Positions 43,540 to 53,320 are shown, counted from the first letter of the stretch. The stretch: DNA of 64,000 nucleotides from Roseovarius aestuarii (GCF_019966515.1 NZ_JAIMIB010000002.1:1-64000), one strand, 5' to 3'. A program made the numbers and translations. The notes: generated by a model not told the origin, from the letters alone.

Positions 43540-44081
43540 TTTTCGACAATACCGGTTGGCGCACCATCCAAGGTCAACGCGTTTCGTTCTGCCCAGTAGG
43601 CGGGAATGCTATCGCTACCCTTGTCTGCAGCCCAGTGTTTCAACGTGTCACGTTCCCCGGCGTGCTCAAAATAGGGCACCGCATAACCGCAGGATTTCTG
43701 CACCATCTCGATCTTCATGTCATAGATCTGCCGCATGCCCAGCTCTTCGGGGAAATTTGCCGCCAGTTCAGGCCAGTCGGCATCGCGCGGATGAATGGCG
43801 CGGGCGGTGCCATAGGCGCGCAGGATCATCGGCTGCTTGCTGAAGGAGCACCACATCAGAGTCATCCGGTTGTTCTGCGCCAGATGCCCGGCGGTTTCAT
43901 TGCCGCTGCCGGTGAAATTACGCCACAGAATGCGGTTCGGTCCCAGAACCCGCAGGCTGTCCATGCCCTTGGGTGAGACGTTGACCTTGCCTTCCGGGCC
44001 AGCGGAACCTGAGAAGAACAGGTGTTGCTGGCCGATGAATTTGATGTGCTGATCGCTCAGGCTGTCATACTGGGTGCCCAT
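43536..44081 (-). CDS. Pyridoxamine 5'-phosphate oxidase family protein
   Basis: 181 residues with the split-barrel FMN-binding fold: HLFFSGSAGPEGKVNVSPKGMDSLRVL in the first strands, NETAGHLAQNNRMTLMWCSF, and GTARAIHP in the middle. It is a general flavin-binding reductase or oxidase relative, not PdxH itself, since the PLP-binding C-terminus is absent. It lies 3 bp after glmS and overlaps the AlkD-like gene. Its function is not known. Confidence 0.85.
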   Translation of the reverse strand: MGTQYDSLSDQHIKFIGQQHLFFSGSAGPEGKVNVSPKGMDSLRVLGPNRILWRNFTGSGNETAGHLAQNNRMTLMWCSFSKQPMILRAYGTARAIHPRDADWPELAANFPEELGMRQIYDMKIEMVQKSCGYAVPYFEHAGERDTLKHWAADKGSDSIPAYWAERNALTLDGAPTGIVEK

Positions 44082-44084
44082 ATT

Positions 44085-45908
44085 TCACTCCACCGTCACG
44101 GATTTGGCTAGGTTGCGAGGCTGGTCTACATCGGTCCCTTTGGCGATGGCGGTATGATAGGCCAAAAGTTGTGCGGGCAGGGCATAGAGAATCGGTGTCA
44201 GAATCGGATCGACCTGCGGCAGGATAAGGCTCTGCCAAACCCCGTCGCCTGCCTCCTCAGCGCCAGCGGTATCGGTGATCAGCATGACTTTGCCGCCGCG
44301 CGCCATGACCTCTTGCATGTTCGAGACGGTCTTGTCGAAAAGCCCGTCACGCGGGGCCATCACAACAACAGGCATCTTCTTGTCGATCAGCGCGATTGGG
44401 CCGTGCTTCAGTTCTCCGGACGCATAAGCTTCGGCGTGTATATAACTGATTTCTTTTAGTTTAAGGGCACCTTCTAAGGCTAGGGGATACATCAGCCCGC
44501 GTCCCAGAAACAGCACGCTCTCAGCCTCGGCCAGGCGGCGCGCGGATTTCTTGAAATCTGCGTTGTTTTCAAACGCATGATTAAAGATGCCGGGCAAGGC
44601 GCGTAGCGATGAAAGCTTGTCGGCGAAATCCTCTGCACTGATGGCGCCGCGAGCGCGGGCCGCCTTGAGCGCCAGCAGCAAAAGCACCGTCAACTGGCAG
44701 GTGAAGGCCTTGGTCGAGGCGACGCCGATTTCGGTGCCGGCGTGGATCGGCAAGGCAAGATCGCTTTCGCGCGAGATCGAACTTTCGTCGACATTGACCA
44801 CCGAGACGATCTTGTCGGCCTTGCCTTCGCAATAGCGCAGGGCGGCCAGCGTATCGGCCGTTTCGCCCGACTGGCTGACGAATAGAGCTGCAGTGCCGGG
44901 TTCGATTGGCGGTTCGCGATACCGGAACTCTGACGCTACATCGACTTCGACCGGCAGGTTTGCGATCTGTTCGAACCAGTATTTGGCAGTAAGGCAGGCG
45001 TAAGAGGCGGTACCGCAAGCCACCATCACCATCCGGTCGATCTTGCTGAAATCCAGCCCCTTGCCGGGCAGCACGATATCGGTGCCCTCTTTGTTGAGGT
45101 AGAAATTCAGTGCATTCGAGATCACCATCGGCTGCTCTGAGATTTCCTTGGACATGAAATGCTTGTGCCCGGCCTTGTCAACGCGGGCGCTGTCAATCTG
45201 GACGGTTTTGATCTCGCGATTGGCGATGTTGCCGTTGGAATCTGTCACCTCAAGGCTGGTGCGGGTGATCACCGCCATGTCGCCTTCTTCAAGATAGGTG
45301 ATCTGGTTGGTTAGCGGGGCAAGCGCGATGGCATCCGAGCCTACGAACATCTCGCCATCGCCGTGCCCCACCGCCAGCGGACTGCCCTTGCGGGCGGCGA
45401 TCAGCAGATCGGCCTCGCCATCGAACAGGAAACAGAGCGCATAGGCGCCTTCCAGCTTGGCGATGGTTTTGCGGGCGGCGTCGACTGGTGTCAGACCCTC
45501 TGAAAGGAAATACTGCACGGTCAGGGCTACGGTTTCGGTATCGGTGTCTGTTTCAAATCCAATCCCGTGGCTGGCCAGTTCTTCGCGCAGCTCGCGATAG
45601 TTTTCGATGATACCGTTATGGACCACGGCGACACGGCCCGCACGGTGGGGGTGGGCGTTCGAGACATTCGGCGCGCCGTGGGTGGCCCATCGGGTGTGGC
45701 CGATACCGGATTTGCCGGCGAGCGGCTCGTGTACCAGAAGATCGCTGAGATTGACCAGTTTGCCTACCGCGCGGCGGCGGTCGAGTTGATCGTTGTTTAT
45801 GGTGGCGATTCCCGCGCTGTCATAGCCGCGATATTCAAGCCGTTTGAGCGCCTCAACCAAGGTCGGCGCGGCTTCGTGATGACTCAGTACCCCTACAATA
45901 CCGCACAT
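44085..45908 (-). CDS. glmS: Glutamine-fructose-6-phosphate aminotransferase
   Basis: 607 residues. It makes glucosamine-6-phosphate, the entry point to amino-sugar cell-wall precursors. The N-terminal glutaminase starts MCGIVGVL with the Cys nucleophile after removal of Met; RYDSAG-type (EYRGYDSAGIAT) and GHTRWATHG follow. Two SIS isomerase domains carry FVSQSGETADTLAALR and the second copy, and the chain ends in LAKSVTVE with the Schiff-base lysine. Its ATG overlaps the glmU stop (TAATG). No glmS ribozyme is expected or seen. Confidence 0.96.
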   Translation of the reverse strand: MCGIVGVLSHHEAAPTLVEALKRLEYRGYDSAGIATINNDQLDRRRAVGKLVNLSDLLVHEPLAGKSGIGHTRWATHGAPNVSNAHPHRAGRVAVVHNGIIENYRELREELASHGIGFETDTDTETVALTVQYFLSEGLTPVDAARKTIAKLEGAYALCFLFDGEADLLIAARKGSPLAVGHGDGEMFVGSDAIALAPLTNQITYLEEGDMAVITRTSLEVTDSNGNIANREIKTVQIDSARVDKAGHKHFMSKEISEQPMVISNALNFYLNKEGTDIVLPGKGLDFSKIDRMVMVACGTASYACLTAKYWFEQIANLPVEVDVASEFRYREPPIEPGTAALFVSQSGETADTLAALRYCEGKADKIVSVVNVDESSISRESDLALPIHAGTEIGVASTKAFTCQLTVLLLLALKAARARGAISAEDFADKLSSLRALPGIFNHAFENNADFKKSARRLAEAESVLFLGRGLMYPLALEGALKLKEISYIHAEAYASGELKHGPIALIDKKMPVVVMAPRDGLFDKTVSNMQEVMARGGKVMLITDTAGAEEAGDGVWQSLILPQVDPILTPILYALPAQLLAYHTAIAKGTDVDQPRNLAKSVTVE

Positions 45909-47263
45909 TATTCTGCCCCTTTATCGCGTTTTAGTTTCTTGTTTCGTAGTATTTCAAACAGCTTAACTGCAAATCCCGGCTTGTTGACCTGGCTGGCGCG
46001 TGCGACGGCCATCGCCCCCTCGGGCACGTCCTTGTTGATCACCGATCCCGACGCGGTCATGGCGTTGTCACCTACGTTCACCGGCGCAATTAGCATGGTG
46101 TTGGAGCCGATAAAGGCGTGTTTGCCCACGTCGGTGTGGTGTTTCATCACGCCGTCATAATTGCAGGTGATTGTTCCGGCGCCCACATTGGTGGCCTCGC
46201 CCAGATGGGCGTCGCCGATGTAACTCAGGTGATTGACCTTCGCCCCTTCGTCGATGATGGCATTCTTGATCTCGACAAAATTACCGATGCGGGTGTCTTC
46301 GGCCAGTTCGGTTCCGGGGCGCAGGCGAGCGTATGGCCCAACGGTGGACCCGCGCGAGACATGGCACCCCTCAAGATGCGAAAAGGCGCGGATGTGCGCA
46401 CCGGATTCGACTGTCACACCGGCGCCGAAGACGACATTCTGTTCAATCACCGCATCGCGCCCGATCACAGTGTCATAAGCGAAATGTACGGTTTCAGGGG
46501 CCGGCATCGTGATGCCTTCTTCAAGCGCCTGCGCACGGGCACGTTCCTGAAAGGCAGCTTCGGCTGTTGCAAGTTCGGCTCGGGAATTGATGCCCATCGT
46601 CTCGGCTTCGTCACAGGCTATGGCCGTTGCTGAAAGCCCGCGGGAGCGCGCGATCTCAACGATATCGGTCAGGTAGAACTCGCCCGAGGCATTATCGTTG
46701 CCAACTGCGTCGATCAGCGCGAACAACTCTTTGGACTGCGCCGCGATCACGCCGGAATTGCAGAGCGTAATTGCGCGGGTGGCGTCATCGGCGTCCTTGA
46801 ATTCGACAATCTTTTCCAGCGTGTCGCCTTGCATCACCAGACGGCCATAGCGCCCCGGATCGGCCGCGTCGAAGCCAAGCACCACCACGTCATGGCTCTT
46901 GCGGGCCTCGGCCATTCTGAGCAGCGTGGCTTCGCTGATAAAGGGCGTATCGCCGTAGAGCACGATGGCATCGCCGTCATGCTCTGCCAGTGCCGGGGCG
47001 GCCTGCGCCACCGCATGGGCCGTGCCCAGTTGCTCGGTCTGGCGGGCGATCTGGACATCTTCGTCATAGGCTTGCGCGGCTCTGGCCACGGCGTCGCCAT
47101 CGTGGCCCACTACGACCACCGATGCATCCGGTTCAAGCACCTGACCCGCACGCATGGCATGCACCAGCATCGGGGCGCCGGCAATCTGATGCAGCACCTT
47201 GGCCTTGTCCGATTTCATGCGGGTGCCTTTTCCTGCCGCCAGGATGATCAGCGCTGTGCCCAT
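45908..47263 (-). CDS. glmU: Bifunctional UDP-GlcNAc pyrophosphorylase / glucosamine-1-phosphate acetyltransferase
   Basis: 451 residues. The N-terminal nucleotidyltransferase begins LILAAGKGTRMKS; the left-handed beta-helix acetyltransferase half shows hexapeptide repeats (GAHIRAFSHLEGCHVSRGSTVGPYARLRPGTEL, NVGAGTITCNYDG). It makes UDP-GlcNAc for peptidoglycan and lipopolysaccharide. It is the first gene of a four-gene operon glmU-glmS-PNPOx-AlkD with overlapping or nearly touching genes. Confidence 0.96.
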   Translation of the reverse strand: MGTALIILAAGKGTRMKSDKAKVLHQIAGAPMLVHAMRAGQVLEPDASVVVVGHDGDAVARAAQAYDEDVQIARQTEQLGTAHAVAQAAPALAEHDGDAIVLYGDTPFISEATLLRMAEARKSHDVVVLGFDAADPGRYGRLVMQGDTLEKIVEFKDADDATRAITLCNSGVIAAQSKELFALIDAVGNDNASGEFYLTDIVEIARSRGLSATAIACDEAETMGINSRAELATAEAAFQERARAQALEEGITMPAPETVHFAYDTVIGRDAVIEQNVVFGAGVTVESGAHIRAFSHLEGCHVSRGSTVGPYARLRPGTELAEDTRIGNFVEIKNAIIDEGAKVNHLSYIGDAHLGEATNVGAGTITCNYDGVMKHHTDVGKHAFIGSNTMLIAPVNVGDNAMTASGSVINKDVPEGAMAVARASQVNKPGFAVKLFEILRNKKLKRDKGAE

Positions 47264-47410
47264 GAGGTTTCTCTTTGTAATTACAATCCGCCCGTTTTAT
47301 CCGGATACCAACCCGGCGCAAGGTCGTGCGGGATCAAACTAGGTTGCGGGATGTGACAGTGATGTGCAGAAAACCGCCTATCTTATTGAATTGAAGGGAA
47401 AACAAGGCTG

Positions 47411-48076
47411 ATGCGAACAGTGGTTTTTGACCTGGACGGCACTTTAGCGGATACCAGCGGTGATCTGATCGCTGCCGCAAATGCCTGTTTTCAGGATATG
47501 GGCGTGGGCAATCAGCTTGATCCGGCCAGGGATGCGGGTACGGCGTTGCGGGGCGGGCGGGCAATGTTGCGTCTGGGGTTCGAGCGTCTGGGCCGGGCCG
47601 ATGAAGAAGCCGATATTGACCGCTATTACCCAGTACTTCTGGACGCGTATGAGGGGGCGATTGATACGTATACCATGCTCTATCCCGGGGCGATGGACGC
47701 GGTTGAATTGCTGCGAAACGATGGCTATGCGGTGGCGATTTGCACCAACAAACCTGAATACTTGGCGCGCCTTCTGATGACCCGCTTGGGTGTGTTGGAG
47801 GCATTTGGCGCGCTGATCGGCGCCGACAGTCTGCCCACGCGAAAACCCGACCCGGAAACCTTGTTCGAGACGGTGCGGCGCGCAGGCGGGGACACCGGCC
47901 GGTGCCTGCTGGTGGGGGATACGGTGACTGATCGCGAAACCTCGCGCCGGGCCGGGGTGCCGTCGATTCTGGTCACCTTTGGGCCCAATGGCGAAGATGT
48001 TGCGGCCCTCGCGCCCGAGGCCATGATTGATGCTTACGATCAGCTCTCCGGGGTGGTGCGACGCCTGATTGGCTGA
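47411..48076 (+). CDS. gph: Phosphoglycolate phosphatase (HAD superfamily)
   Basis: 221 residues. HAD motif I is VVFDLDGTLADTSGD at the N-terminus with the nucleophile aspartate; motif II is ICTNKPE (threonine), motif III the lysine of RKPDPETL, and motif IV is LLVGDTVTDRETSRRAG. The helical cap lies between motifs I and II, as in Gph. It removes phosphate from 2-phosphoglycolate, though related sugar phosphatases look the same. It is divergent from glmU. Confidence 0.88.
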   Translation: MRTVVFDLDGTLADTSGDLIAAANACFQDMGVGNQLDPARDAGTALRGGRAMLRLGFERLGRADEEADIDRYYPVLLDAYEGAIDTYTMLYPGAMDAVELLRNDGYAVAICTNKPEYLARLLMTRLGVLEAFGALIGADSLPTRKPDPETLFETVRRAGGDTGRCLLVGDTVTDRETSRRAGVPSILVTFGPNGEDVAALAPEAMIDAYDQLSGVVRRLIG

Positions 48077-48210
48077 GCGCCGGATGCTCTGCATTCGTGA
48101 GGCAACTATTGTTTATGAAAATCGTAATGAGCTTACAGGAAACGTGATGCGGGGCGCGACGCAGCGGGTCAGGCATTGACCTGTCGGTAAGCTGGCCTCA
48201 GAAATATGTC

Positions 48211-49404
48211 ATGACAGAAGTATTTTCAGGCAACTTCACCCAGCAGGAGCCGATTCCCGATGAGGGGATCAAAGCGGCGCTCGAGGTGATGCAGAGCGGG
48301 CGATTGCACCGCTATAATCTGCAACAGGACGAGGTCGGAGAAACCGGCCTGCTAGAGCAGGAATTCGCGGCCTATGTCGGGGCGAAATATGCTTTGGCCG
48401 TGGCCTCGGGCGGATATGCCTTGGCAACGGCGTTGCGCGCGGTGGGCGTCAAGCCGGGTGACAAGGTGCTTACCAATGCATTTACCCTGGCGCCGGTGCC
48501 GGGATCGATTGCCAGCATCGGTGCTGTGCCGGTTTTTGTGGGTGTCACCGAGGATCTCACAATCGATCTCGACGATCTGGCAGCCAGGGCAGGCCAATCC
48601 AAGGTGCTTATGCTGAGCCATATGCGCGGGCATCTGGCCGACATGGACCGGCTGATGGAGATCGCGGATGAGGCCGGGCTGATCGTGATCGAAGATTGCG
48701 CTCATACGATGGGAGCTGCGTGGAACGGACGGGCGTCGGGGCGCGACGGGCTGATCGGGTGCTATTCGACCCAGACCTATAAGCACATGAATTCCGGCGA
48801 GGGCGGGTTTTTTGTCACCGACGATGATGAGGTGATGGCGAGGGCAATCATCCTGTCGGGATCGTACATGCTCTATGGCCGCAACGGTACTGTGCCGCCG
48901 CCAGAGGTGTTCGAGCGGGTGAAATATGAGACCCCTAATGTTTCGGGCCGGATGGATCATCTGCGCGCAGCGATTCTGAGGCCGCAACTGCGCAAGCTGG
49001 ATAGTCAGTGCGCGGCGTGGAATGCGCGTTACGAGGTTGTCGAGGATGGGCTGCGCGGTACGCCGGGTCTGACTGCGATTAACCGTCCCGAGGCAGAAAC
49101 CTATGTCGGCTCGTCAATCCAGTTTCTGTTGCTGGACTGGAGCAATGAGGCCATCGACGAGGTATTGCAGCGTTGCAAATCCCGCGGCGTGGAGTTGAAG
49201 TGGTTCGGTGGGGCGGAGCCGTCGGGCTTTACCAGCCGCTACGACAGCTGGCGCTATGCCCCGTCCGAGCGCATGCCCAAGAGCGACCGTATCCTCAAAG
49301 GGATCATCGATATGCGCCTGCCGCTGACTTTCAGCCTTGACGATTGCGCCCTGATTGCGCGGATCATCCGGGCTGAGGTGGGCGCGGTATTTCAGGCGAC
49401 CTGA
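48211..49404 (+). CDS. DegT/DnrJ/EryC1 family PLP aminotransferase
   Basis: 397 residues. PLP enzyme of the sugar-aminotransferase family: NAFTLAPVPGSI near the cofactor phosphate, VIEDCAHTMGA with the aspartate that binds the pyridine nitrogen, and STQTYKHMNSGEGGF with the Schiff-base lysine (YKHMNSGEGG). Such enzymes transaminate nucleotide-linked ketosugars, but no sugar synthesis or glycosyltransferase gene lies nearby, so the substrate is unclear. It is transcribed towards the liu cluster from 102 bp upstream. The ribosome site is weak. Confidence 0.85.
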   Translation: MTEVFSGNFTQQEPIPDEGIKAALEVMQSGRLHRYNLQQDEVGETGLLEQEFAAYVGAKYALAVASGGYALATALRAVGVKPGDKVLTNAFTLAPVPGSIASIGAVPVFVGVTEDLTIDLDDLAARAGQSKVLMLSHMRGHLADMDRLMEIADEAGLIVIEDCAHTMGAAWNGRASGRDGLIGCYSTQTYKHMNSGEGGFFVTDDDEVMARAIILSGSYMLYGRNGTVPPPEVFERVKYETPNVSGRMDHLRAAILRPQLRKLDSQCAAWNARYEVVEDGLRGTPGLTAINRPEAETYVGSSIQFLLLDWSNEAIDEVLQRCKSRGVELKWFGGAEPSGFTSRYDSWRYAPSERMPKSDRILKGIIDMRLPLTFSLDDCALIARIIRAEVGAVFQAT

Positions 49405-49467
49405 AGCCGTTTCAAAACGCCTCATGATTTTGCGGGATTGACCCGACTCACTTTTGCATTCTATAAA

Positions 49468-49481
49468 TGAACAACTGTTCA
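49468..49481. promoter_or_regulatory. Operator-like palindrome before the liu operon
   Basis: TGAACA and TGTTCA flank AC, a perfect 6-bp-arm palindrome in an AT-rich stretch 25 bp upstream of the liuA ATG. The shape suits a TetR-type repressor site at a promoter. No regulator gene lies in this window. Confidence 0.55.
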
Positions 49482-49506
49482 ATAAAATGCTGAGGACGCG
49501 ACGGAT

Positions 49507-50670
49507 ATGTTCAATGCCGTGATGCAATTCGATCTGGGTGAAGATGTGAACGCGCTACAGGAAATGGTGCATCGCTGGGCGCAGGAGCGGGTCAAGCCGA
49601 TGGCGGCTGAGATCGATACCTCGAACACATTCCCGAACGCGCTTTGGGCCGAAATGGGCGAATTGGGCCTGCTGGGCATCACCGTGCCCGAGGAATTCGG
49701 CGGCGCGGGCATGTCATACTTGGCGCATGTGGTGGCGGTCGAGGAAATCGCGCGGGCCAGCGCCTCGGTATCGCTCAGCTACGGGGCGCATTCGAACCTG
49801 TGCGTCAACCAGATCAAGCTCAATGGCACCGATGAACAGCGGCACAAATACCTGCCGGGACTGATCTCGGGCGAAAATGTCGGCGCCCTTGCTATGTCCG
49901 AGGCGGGGGCGGGCAGCGATGTAGTCAGCATGAAGCTGAAAGCGGAGAAGCGGAACGATCACTATCGTTTGAGTGGTAACAAATACTGGATCACCAACGG
50001 GCCGGACGCGAGCACGCTGGTGGTTTACGCGAAAACAGACCCCGAAGCCGGATCGAAAGGCATCACCGCCTTCATCATCGAAAAATCCATGACCGGGTTT
50101 TCGACCAGCCCGCATTTCGACAAGCTGGGCATGCGGGGCAGCAACACCGCCGAACTGATCTTTGACGATGTCGAAGTGCCGTTTGAAAACGTGTTGGGTG
50201 AGGAAGGCAAGGGCGTGCGCGTGCTGATGTCAGGGCTGGACTACGAGCGCGTTGTGCTTGCCGGCATCGGCTTGGGGATCATGGCGGCCTGTCTGGATGA
50301 GGTCATGCCATATCTGGCCGAGCGCAAGCAGTTCGGCCAGCCGGTCGGGAATTTCCAGCTGATGCAGGGCAAGATCGCCGACATGTACACGGCGATGAAC
50401 TCGGCGCGGGCCTATGTCTATGAGGTCGCCAAGGCCTGCGACCGGGGTGACGTGACCCGTCAGGACGCGGCGGCCTGCTGCCTTTATGCCTCCGAGCAGG
50501 GCATGACGCAGGCGCATCAGGCGGTGCAGGCGATGGGCGGGGCCGGGTTTCTGAATGACGCGCCGGTCGCACGCATCTTCCGCGATGCCAAGCTGATGGA
50601 GATCGGGGCGGGGACAAGTGAAATACGCCGCATGCTGGTAGGTCGCGAGTTGATGGGGGCGATGGGGTGA
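49507..50670 (+). CDS. liuA: Isovaleryl-CoA dehydrogenase
   Basis: 387 residues of the acyl-CoA dehydrogenase family. The FAD-binding [24 protein letters not shown] and the C-terminal [36 protein letters not shown] are present. The glutamate in the [16 protein letters not shown] segment fits the IVD-type catalytic base position, not the usual one near residue 370, and the later genes are those of leucine breakdown, so isovaleryl-CoA to 3-methylcrotonyl-CoA is the likely reaction. Electrons go to ETF. The stop overlaps the following small gene (GTGA). Confidence 0.94.
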   Translation: MFNAVMQFDLGEDVNALQEMVHRWAQERVKPMAAEIDTSNTFPNALWAEMGELGLLGITVPEEFGGAGMSYLAHVVAVEEIARASASVSLSYGAHSNLCVNQIKLNGTDEQRHKYLPGLISGENVGALAMSEAGAGSDVVSMKLKAEKRNDHYRLSGNKYWITNGPDASTLVVYAKTDPEAGSKGITAFIIEKSMTGFSTSPHFDKLGMRGSNTAELIFDDVEVPFENVLGEEGKGVRVLMSGLDYERVVLAGIGLGIMAACLDEVMPYLAERKQFGQPVGNFQLMQGKIADMYTAMNSARAYVYEVAKACDRGDVTRQDAAACCLYASEQGMTQAHQAVQAMGGAGFLNDAPVARIFRDAKLMEIGAGTSEIRRMLVGRELMGAMG

Positions 50671-51077
50671 ACGTGTTTCGTAAAGCTAAGTTTCCCTGTC
50701 CTGTTTGCGGACATTTGCTTGGCTATCTTGCCGTCGCAAGTGCTGCCGAACAACACCCGAGCTGGCTATTGTCGCGAGGTCGAATAATAGACTGCCCAAA
50801 CTGTGAGAGCGATCTGAAAGCCGAATTGCCCTACGCAGTAGTCATCTCTCTGATCTTGTTTGCAGTAATGATTGCAAGTGGGTTCTTATCGTCTGAAATC
50901 ACGCGATTGGTTGTGCCGTTATGCATCGGGTCAGAAGTCTGGACCGGAGAAATTTTGGGTGCCACGGTCTCAATTGCCTGTTTTATAACGTTTTTTACCG
51001 CAACTTTTCTTCCAACCACGGTTCTACTTCTAAGGTCATCAATTCGGCTGCGGCAAGTCTGTGGAGTTACGGGGTAA
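50667..51077 (+). CDS. Zinc-ribbon membrane protein of unknown function
   Basis: 136 residues. The N-terminal cytoplasmic part has CPVCGH (about residue 11) and CPNCES (about 43), four cysteines of a zinc ribbon. Two hydrophobic helices follow ([19 protein letters not shown] and [24 protein letters not shown]). It has the GTG start inside the liuA stop (GTGA) and its stop TAA abuts the next ATG, so it is translationally embedded in the operon. Composition is lower in G+C than its neighbours (27 of 60 at 50821-50880, 29 of 60 at 50881-50940). I know no function and the gene is not part of known liu pathways. Confidence 0.7.
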   Translation: MNVFRKAKFPCPVCGHLLGYLAVASAAEQHPSWLLSRGRIIDCPNCESDLKAELPYAVVISLILFAVMIASGFLSSEITRLVVPLCIGSEVWTGEILGATVSIACFITFFTATFLPTTVLLLRSSIRLRQVCGVTG

Positions 51078-52634
51078 ATGCTGGAACAAGCCGCATCATA
51101 CGAAGCGCTGAGCGACGGGTTTCAATGGAACCTGCCTGCGCGGCTGAACATGGCGGCGCAGGTCTGTGACGACTGGGCGGCGCGCGACCCGGACCGGGTG
51201 GCGATCATTGATCTGACGGACGGGCGGCGGGATGTCTCTTACGCCGAGCTGCGGCGACTTTCAGATGGGCTGGCGCATGCGCTTGTGGCGCGCGGTGTCA
51301 AGCGCGGCGACCGGGTGGGGGTGCTGCGCTCGCAAGGTGTGTGGACGGCGGCGGCGCATATCGCGATCTGGAAGATCGGGGCGATTTCGATCCCGCTCTT
51401 CAAACTTTTCATGCGCGACGCGTTGCTGAGCCGGGTCGCGGATGCGGGTGCCGATCTGATCATCACCGACACGCAGGGTGCGGCGCTGCTGGACGGGCAG
51501 ACAGCGCTTTTTCCCGAGGATATGGACCTGAGCGACGCTCCGTTCGAGACCGCCGAGACCGGGCCGGAAACACCAGCGGTTCTGATCTACACCAGCGGCA
51601 CCACCGGCAGCGCCAAGGGCGCGCTGCACGGTCACCGGGTGCTGACAGGGCATCTGCCCGGCGTGGAACTGCCGCATGATTTTCTGGGGCAGGAGGGCGA
51701 TTGCCTCTGGACCCCGGCGGACTGGGCGTGGATCGGTGGGCTCTTTAACATCCTGATGCCAGGGCTCGCGCTCGGCGTGCCGGTGGTGGCTGCGCGAATG
51801 ACGAAATTCAATGTCGAGGAGTGCAGTGCGATCATTCGCGAGGCCAGCGTGCGGAACATCTTCTTTCCGCCCACTGCACTCAGGATGCTCAAGGCGGCAG
51901 ATGCCACGATCGACGGTCTGCGCACGGTGGCCAGTGGCGGAGAGCCGTTGGGTGCGGAAATGCTGGATTGGGGTCGGGGGGCCTTTGGGCTGACGATCAA
52001 CGAATTCTATGGCCAGACCGAATGCAATCTGGTGGCCTGTAGTTCTCAAACGCTTTTCGACCCGAAACCCGGTTGTATCGGGCGTGTCGTGCCGGGACAC
52101 GAGGTGGCTGTGCTGGACGTGGAGGGAAGGCCAACGGAAGGCGAGGGCGATGTGGCGGTCAAACGCGGCTCGGCCTCAATGATGCTGGAATACTGGAACC
52201 GCCCGGAACAGACGGCAGAGAAGTTCAAAGGCGACTGGATGCTGACGGGCGATCGCGGCATCTGGGAGGGTGAATATCTGCGCTTCGTGGGTCGAGAGGA
52301 TGATGTGATTACCTCCGCCGGATACCGCATTGGTCCCGCAGAGGTGGAGGACTGCCTGCTGCAACACCCGGCGGTGGGGACCGTGGGCGTGGTTGGCAAG
52401 CCCGACGCATTGCGCACCGAGGTGGTCAAGGCTTACGTGGTCACAAAGCCCGGGGTCGAACCGTCTGGCGATCTTGCGACCGCGCTGCAGGATTTCGTCA
52501 AGGAGAGACTTGCAAGATACTCATATCCAAGGGAAATCGGATTTCTGGATGCCTTGCCGATGACCGTCACCGGCAAGGTGATACGCCGCGAGTTGAAGGC
52601 TATGGCAGCGGCGGAAACAGGGGCAGGACAATGA
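51078..52634 (+). CDS. Acyl-CoA synthetase (AMP-forming)
   Basis: 518 residues of the ANL superfamily. The phosphate-binding loop is LIYTSGTTGSAKGA; INEFYGQTECN is the acyl-adenylate block, TGDRGIW the hinge aspartate, and MTVTGKVIRRELK the catalytic lysine near the end. It resembles medium-chain acyl-CoA or acetoacetyl-type synthetases. In the liu cluster it could activate branched-chain acids or acetoacetate, but this is inference. It starts directly after the zinc-ribbon gene's stop (TAAATG) with no spacer. Confidence 0.9.
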   Translation: MLEQAASYEALSDGFQWNLPARLNMAAQVCDDWAARDPDRVAIIDLTDGRRDVSYAELRRLSDGLAHALVARGVKRGDRVGVLRSQGVWTAAAHIAIWKIGAISIPLFKLFMRDALLSRVADAGADLIITDTQGAALLDGQTALFPEDMDLSDAPFETAETGPETPAVLIYTSGTTGSAKGALHGHRVLTGHLPGVELPHDFLGQEGDCLWTPADWAWIGGLFNILMPGLALGVPVVAARMTKFNVEECSAIIREASVRNIFFPPTALRMLKAADATIDGLRTVASGGEPLGAEMLDWGRGAFGLTINEFYGQTECNLVACSSQTLFDPKPGCIGRVVPGHEVAVLDVEGRPTEGEGDVAVKRGSASMMLEYWNRPEQTAEKFKGDWMLTGDRGIWEGEYLRFVGREDDVITSAGYRIGPAEVEDCLLQHPAVGTVGVVGKPDALRTEVVKAYVVTKPGVEPSGDLATALQDFVKERLARYSYPREIGFLDALPMTVTGKVIRRELKAMAAAETGAGQ

Positions 52635-52699
52635 CGGTTGATACCTCTGCGATGGTTCTGGATCGGGCCGTGGAAGGGCCTGATCCAATGAGATGCAAC

Positions 52700-53320
52700 T
52701 CAGAATTTATGCACGTAGGCGACACCAAAGATCCACGGGTCGATCTTGGCCTTGCCGATATTGATGCCGTTGAGTTTGACATCGGATTCGATGTCGATCC
52801 AGCGCAGATCGGCGCGCAACGACCCCTTGGCGCTGATTTCATAGTCGAGCCCTGCATGCAGGGCGACACCCCAGGAATCGTCCAGGCTGAGCGTGCTGCC
52901 AGCAAGCGGGCCAACGGCCTTGTCCTCGGTGAAAGTGGTGTAGTTGATGCCTGCACCAATGAAGGGTGTGACGGGCGAGTTGTTGGTGAAGTGGTATTGC
53001 AGCGACAACGTAGGCGGCAGATGCTTGACCTCGCCGATCTTGGTGCCGCCGCTTTTGATGTCATGCTCGAACGGCCAGGCCGCAAGCAGTTCGATGCCGA
53101 GATTATCGGCGATGAAATATTCGCCGGTGATGGTCAGGCTGTAACCGTCCTGGACATCAATCGGGGTTGGTCCGGCAAGGACGCCGTTGTTACTAGTGGG
53201 AAAGACGCCTGCGACGCCGAGGCCGACGGTGATGTCGCCCTGAGATTGGGCGAGGACGGGTGCCGCAGAGCAGGCCAGCGCGGCGGCGAGGGTGAGTGTG
53301 GTGAGTTTCGTTTTCATCAT
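52700..53320 (-). CDS. ompW: OmpW family outer-membrane protein
   Basis: 206 residues with a signal peptide (MKTKLTTLTLAAALACSAAPVLAQ) and an 8-stranded barrel of the OmpW type: GDITVGLGVAGVFP, TGEYFIADNLGIELLAAWPF, PTLSLQYHF, PFIGAGINYTTF and a C-terminal VHKF. OmpW family proteins form narrow hydrophobic channels for small apolar compounds. It lies on the opposite strand in the middle of the liu cluster, so the cluster is split into two transcription units here. Start 53320 or 53317 with AAGGA in front. Confidence 0.9.
   Translation of the reverse strand: MMKTKLTTLTLAAALACSAAPVLAQSQGDITVGLGVAGVFPTSNNGVLAGPTPIDVQDGYSLTITGEYFIADNLGIELLAAWPFEHDIKSGGTKIGEVKHLPPTLSLQYHFTNNSPVTPFIGAGINYTTFTEDKAVGPLAGSTLSLDDSWGVALHAGLDYEISAKGSLRADLRWIDIESDVKLNGINIGKAKIDPWIFGVAYVHKF

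Noticed and set aside
44085..47263. glmS ribozyme
   Set aside because: glmS starts inside the glmU stop, so there is no leader for a ribozyme.
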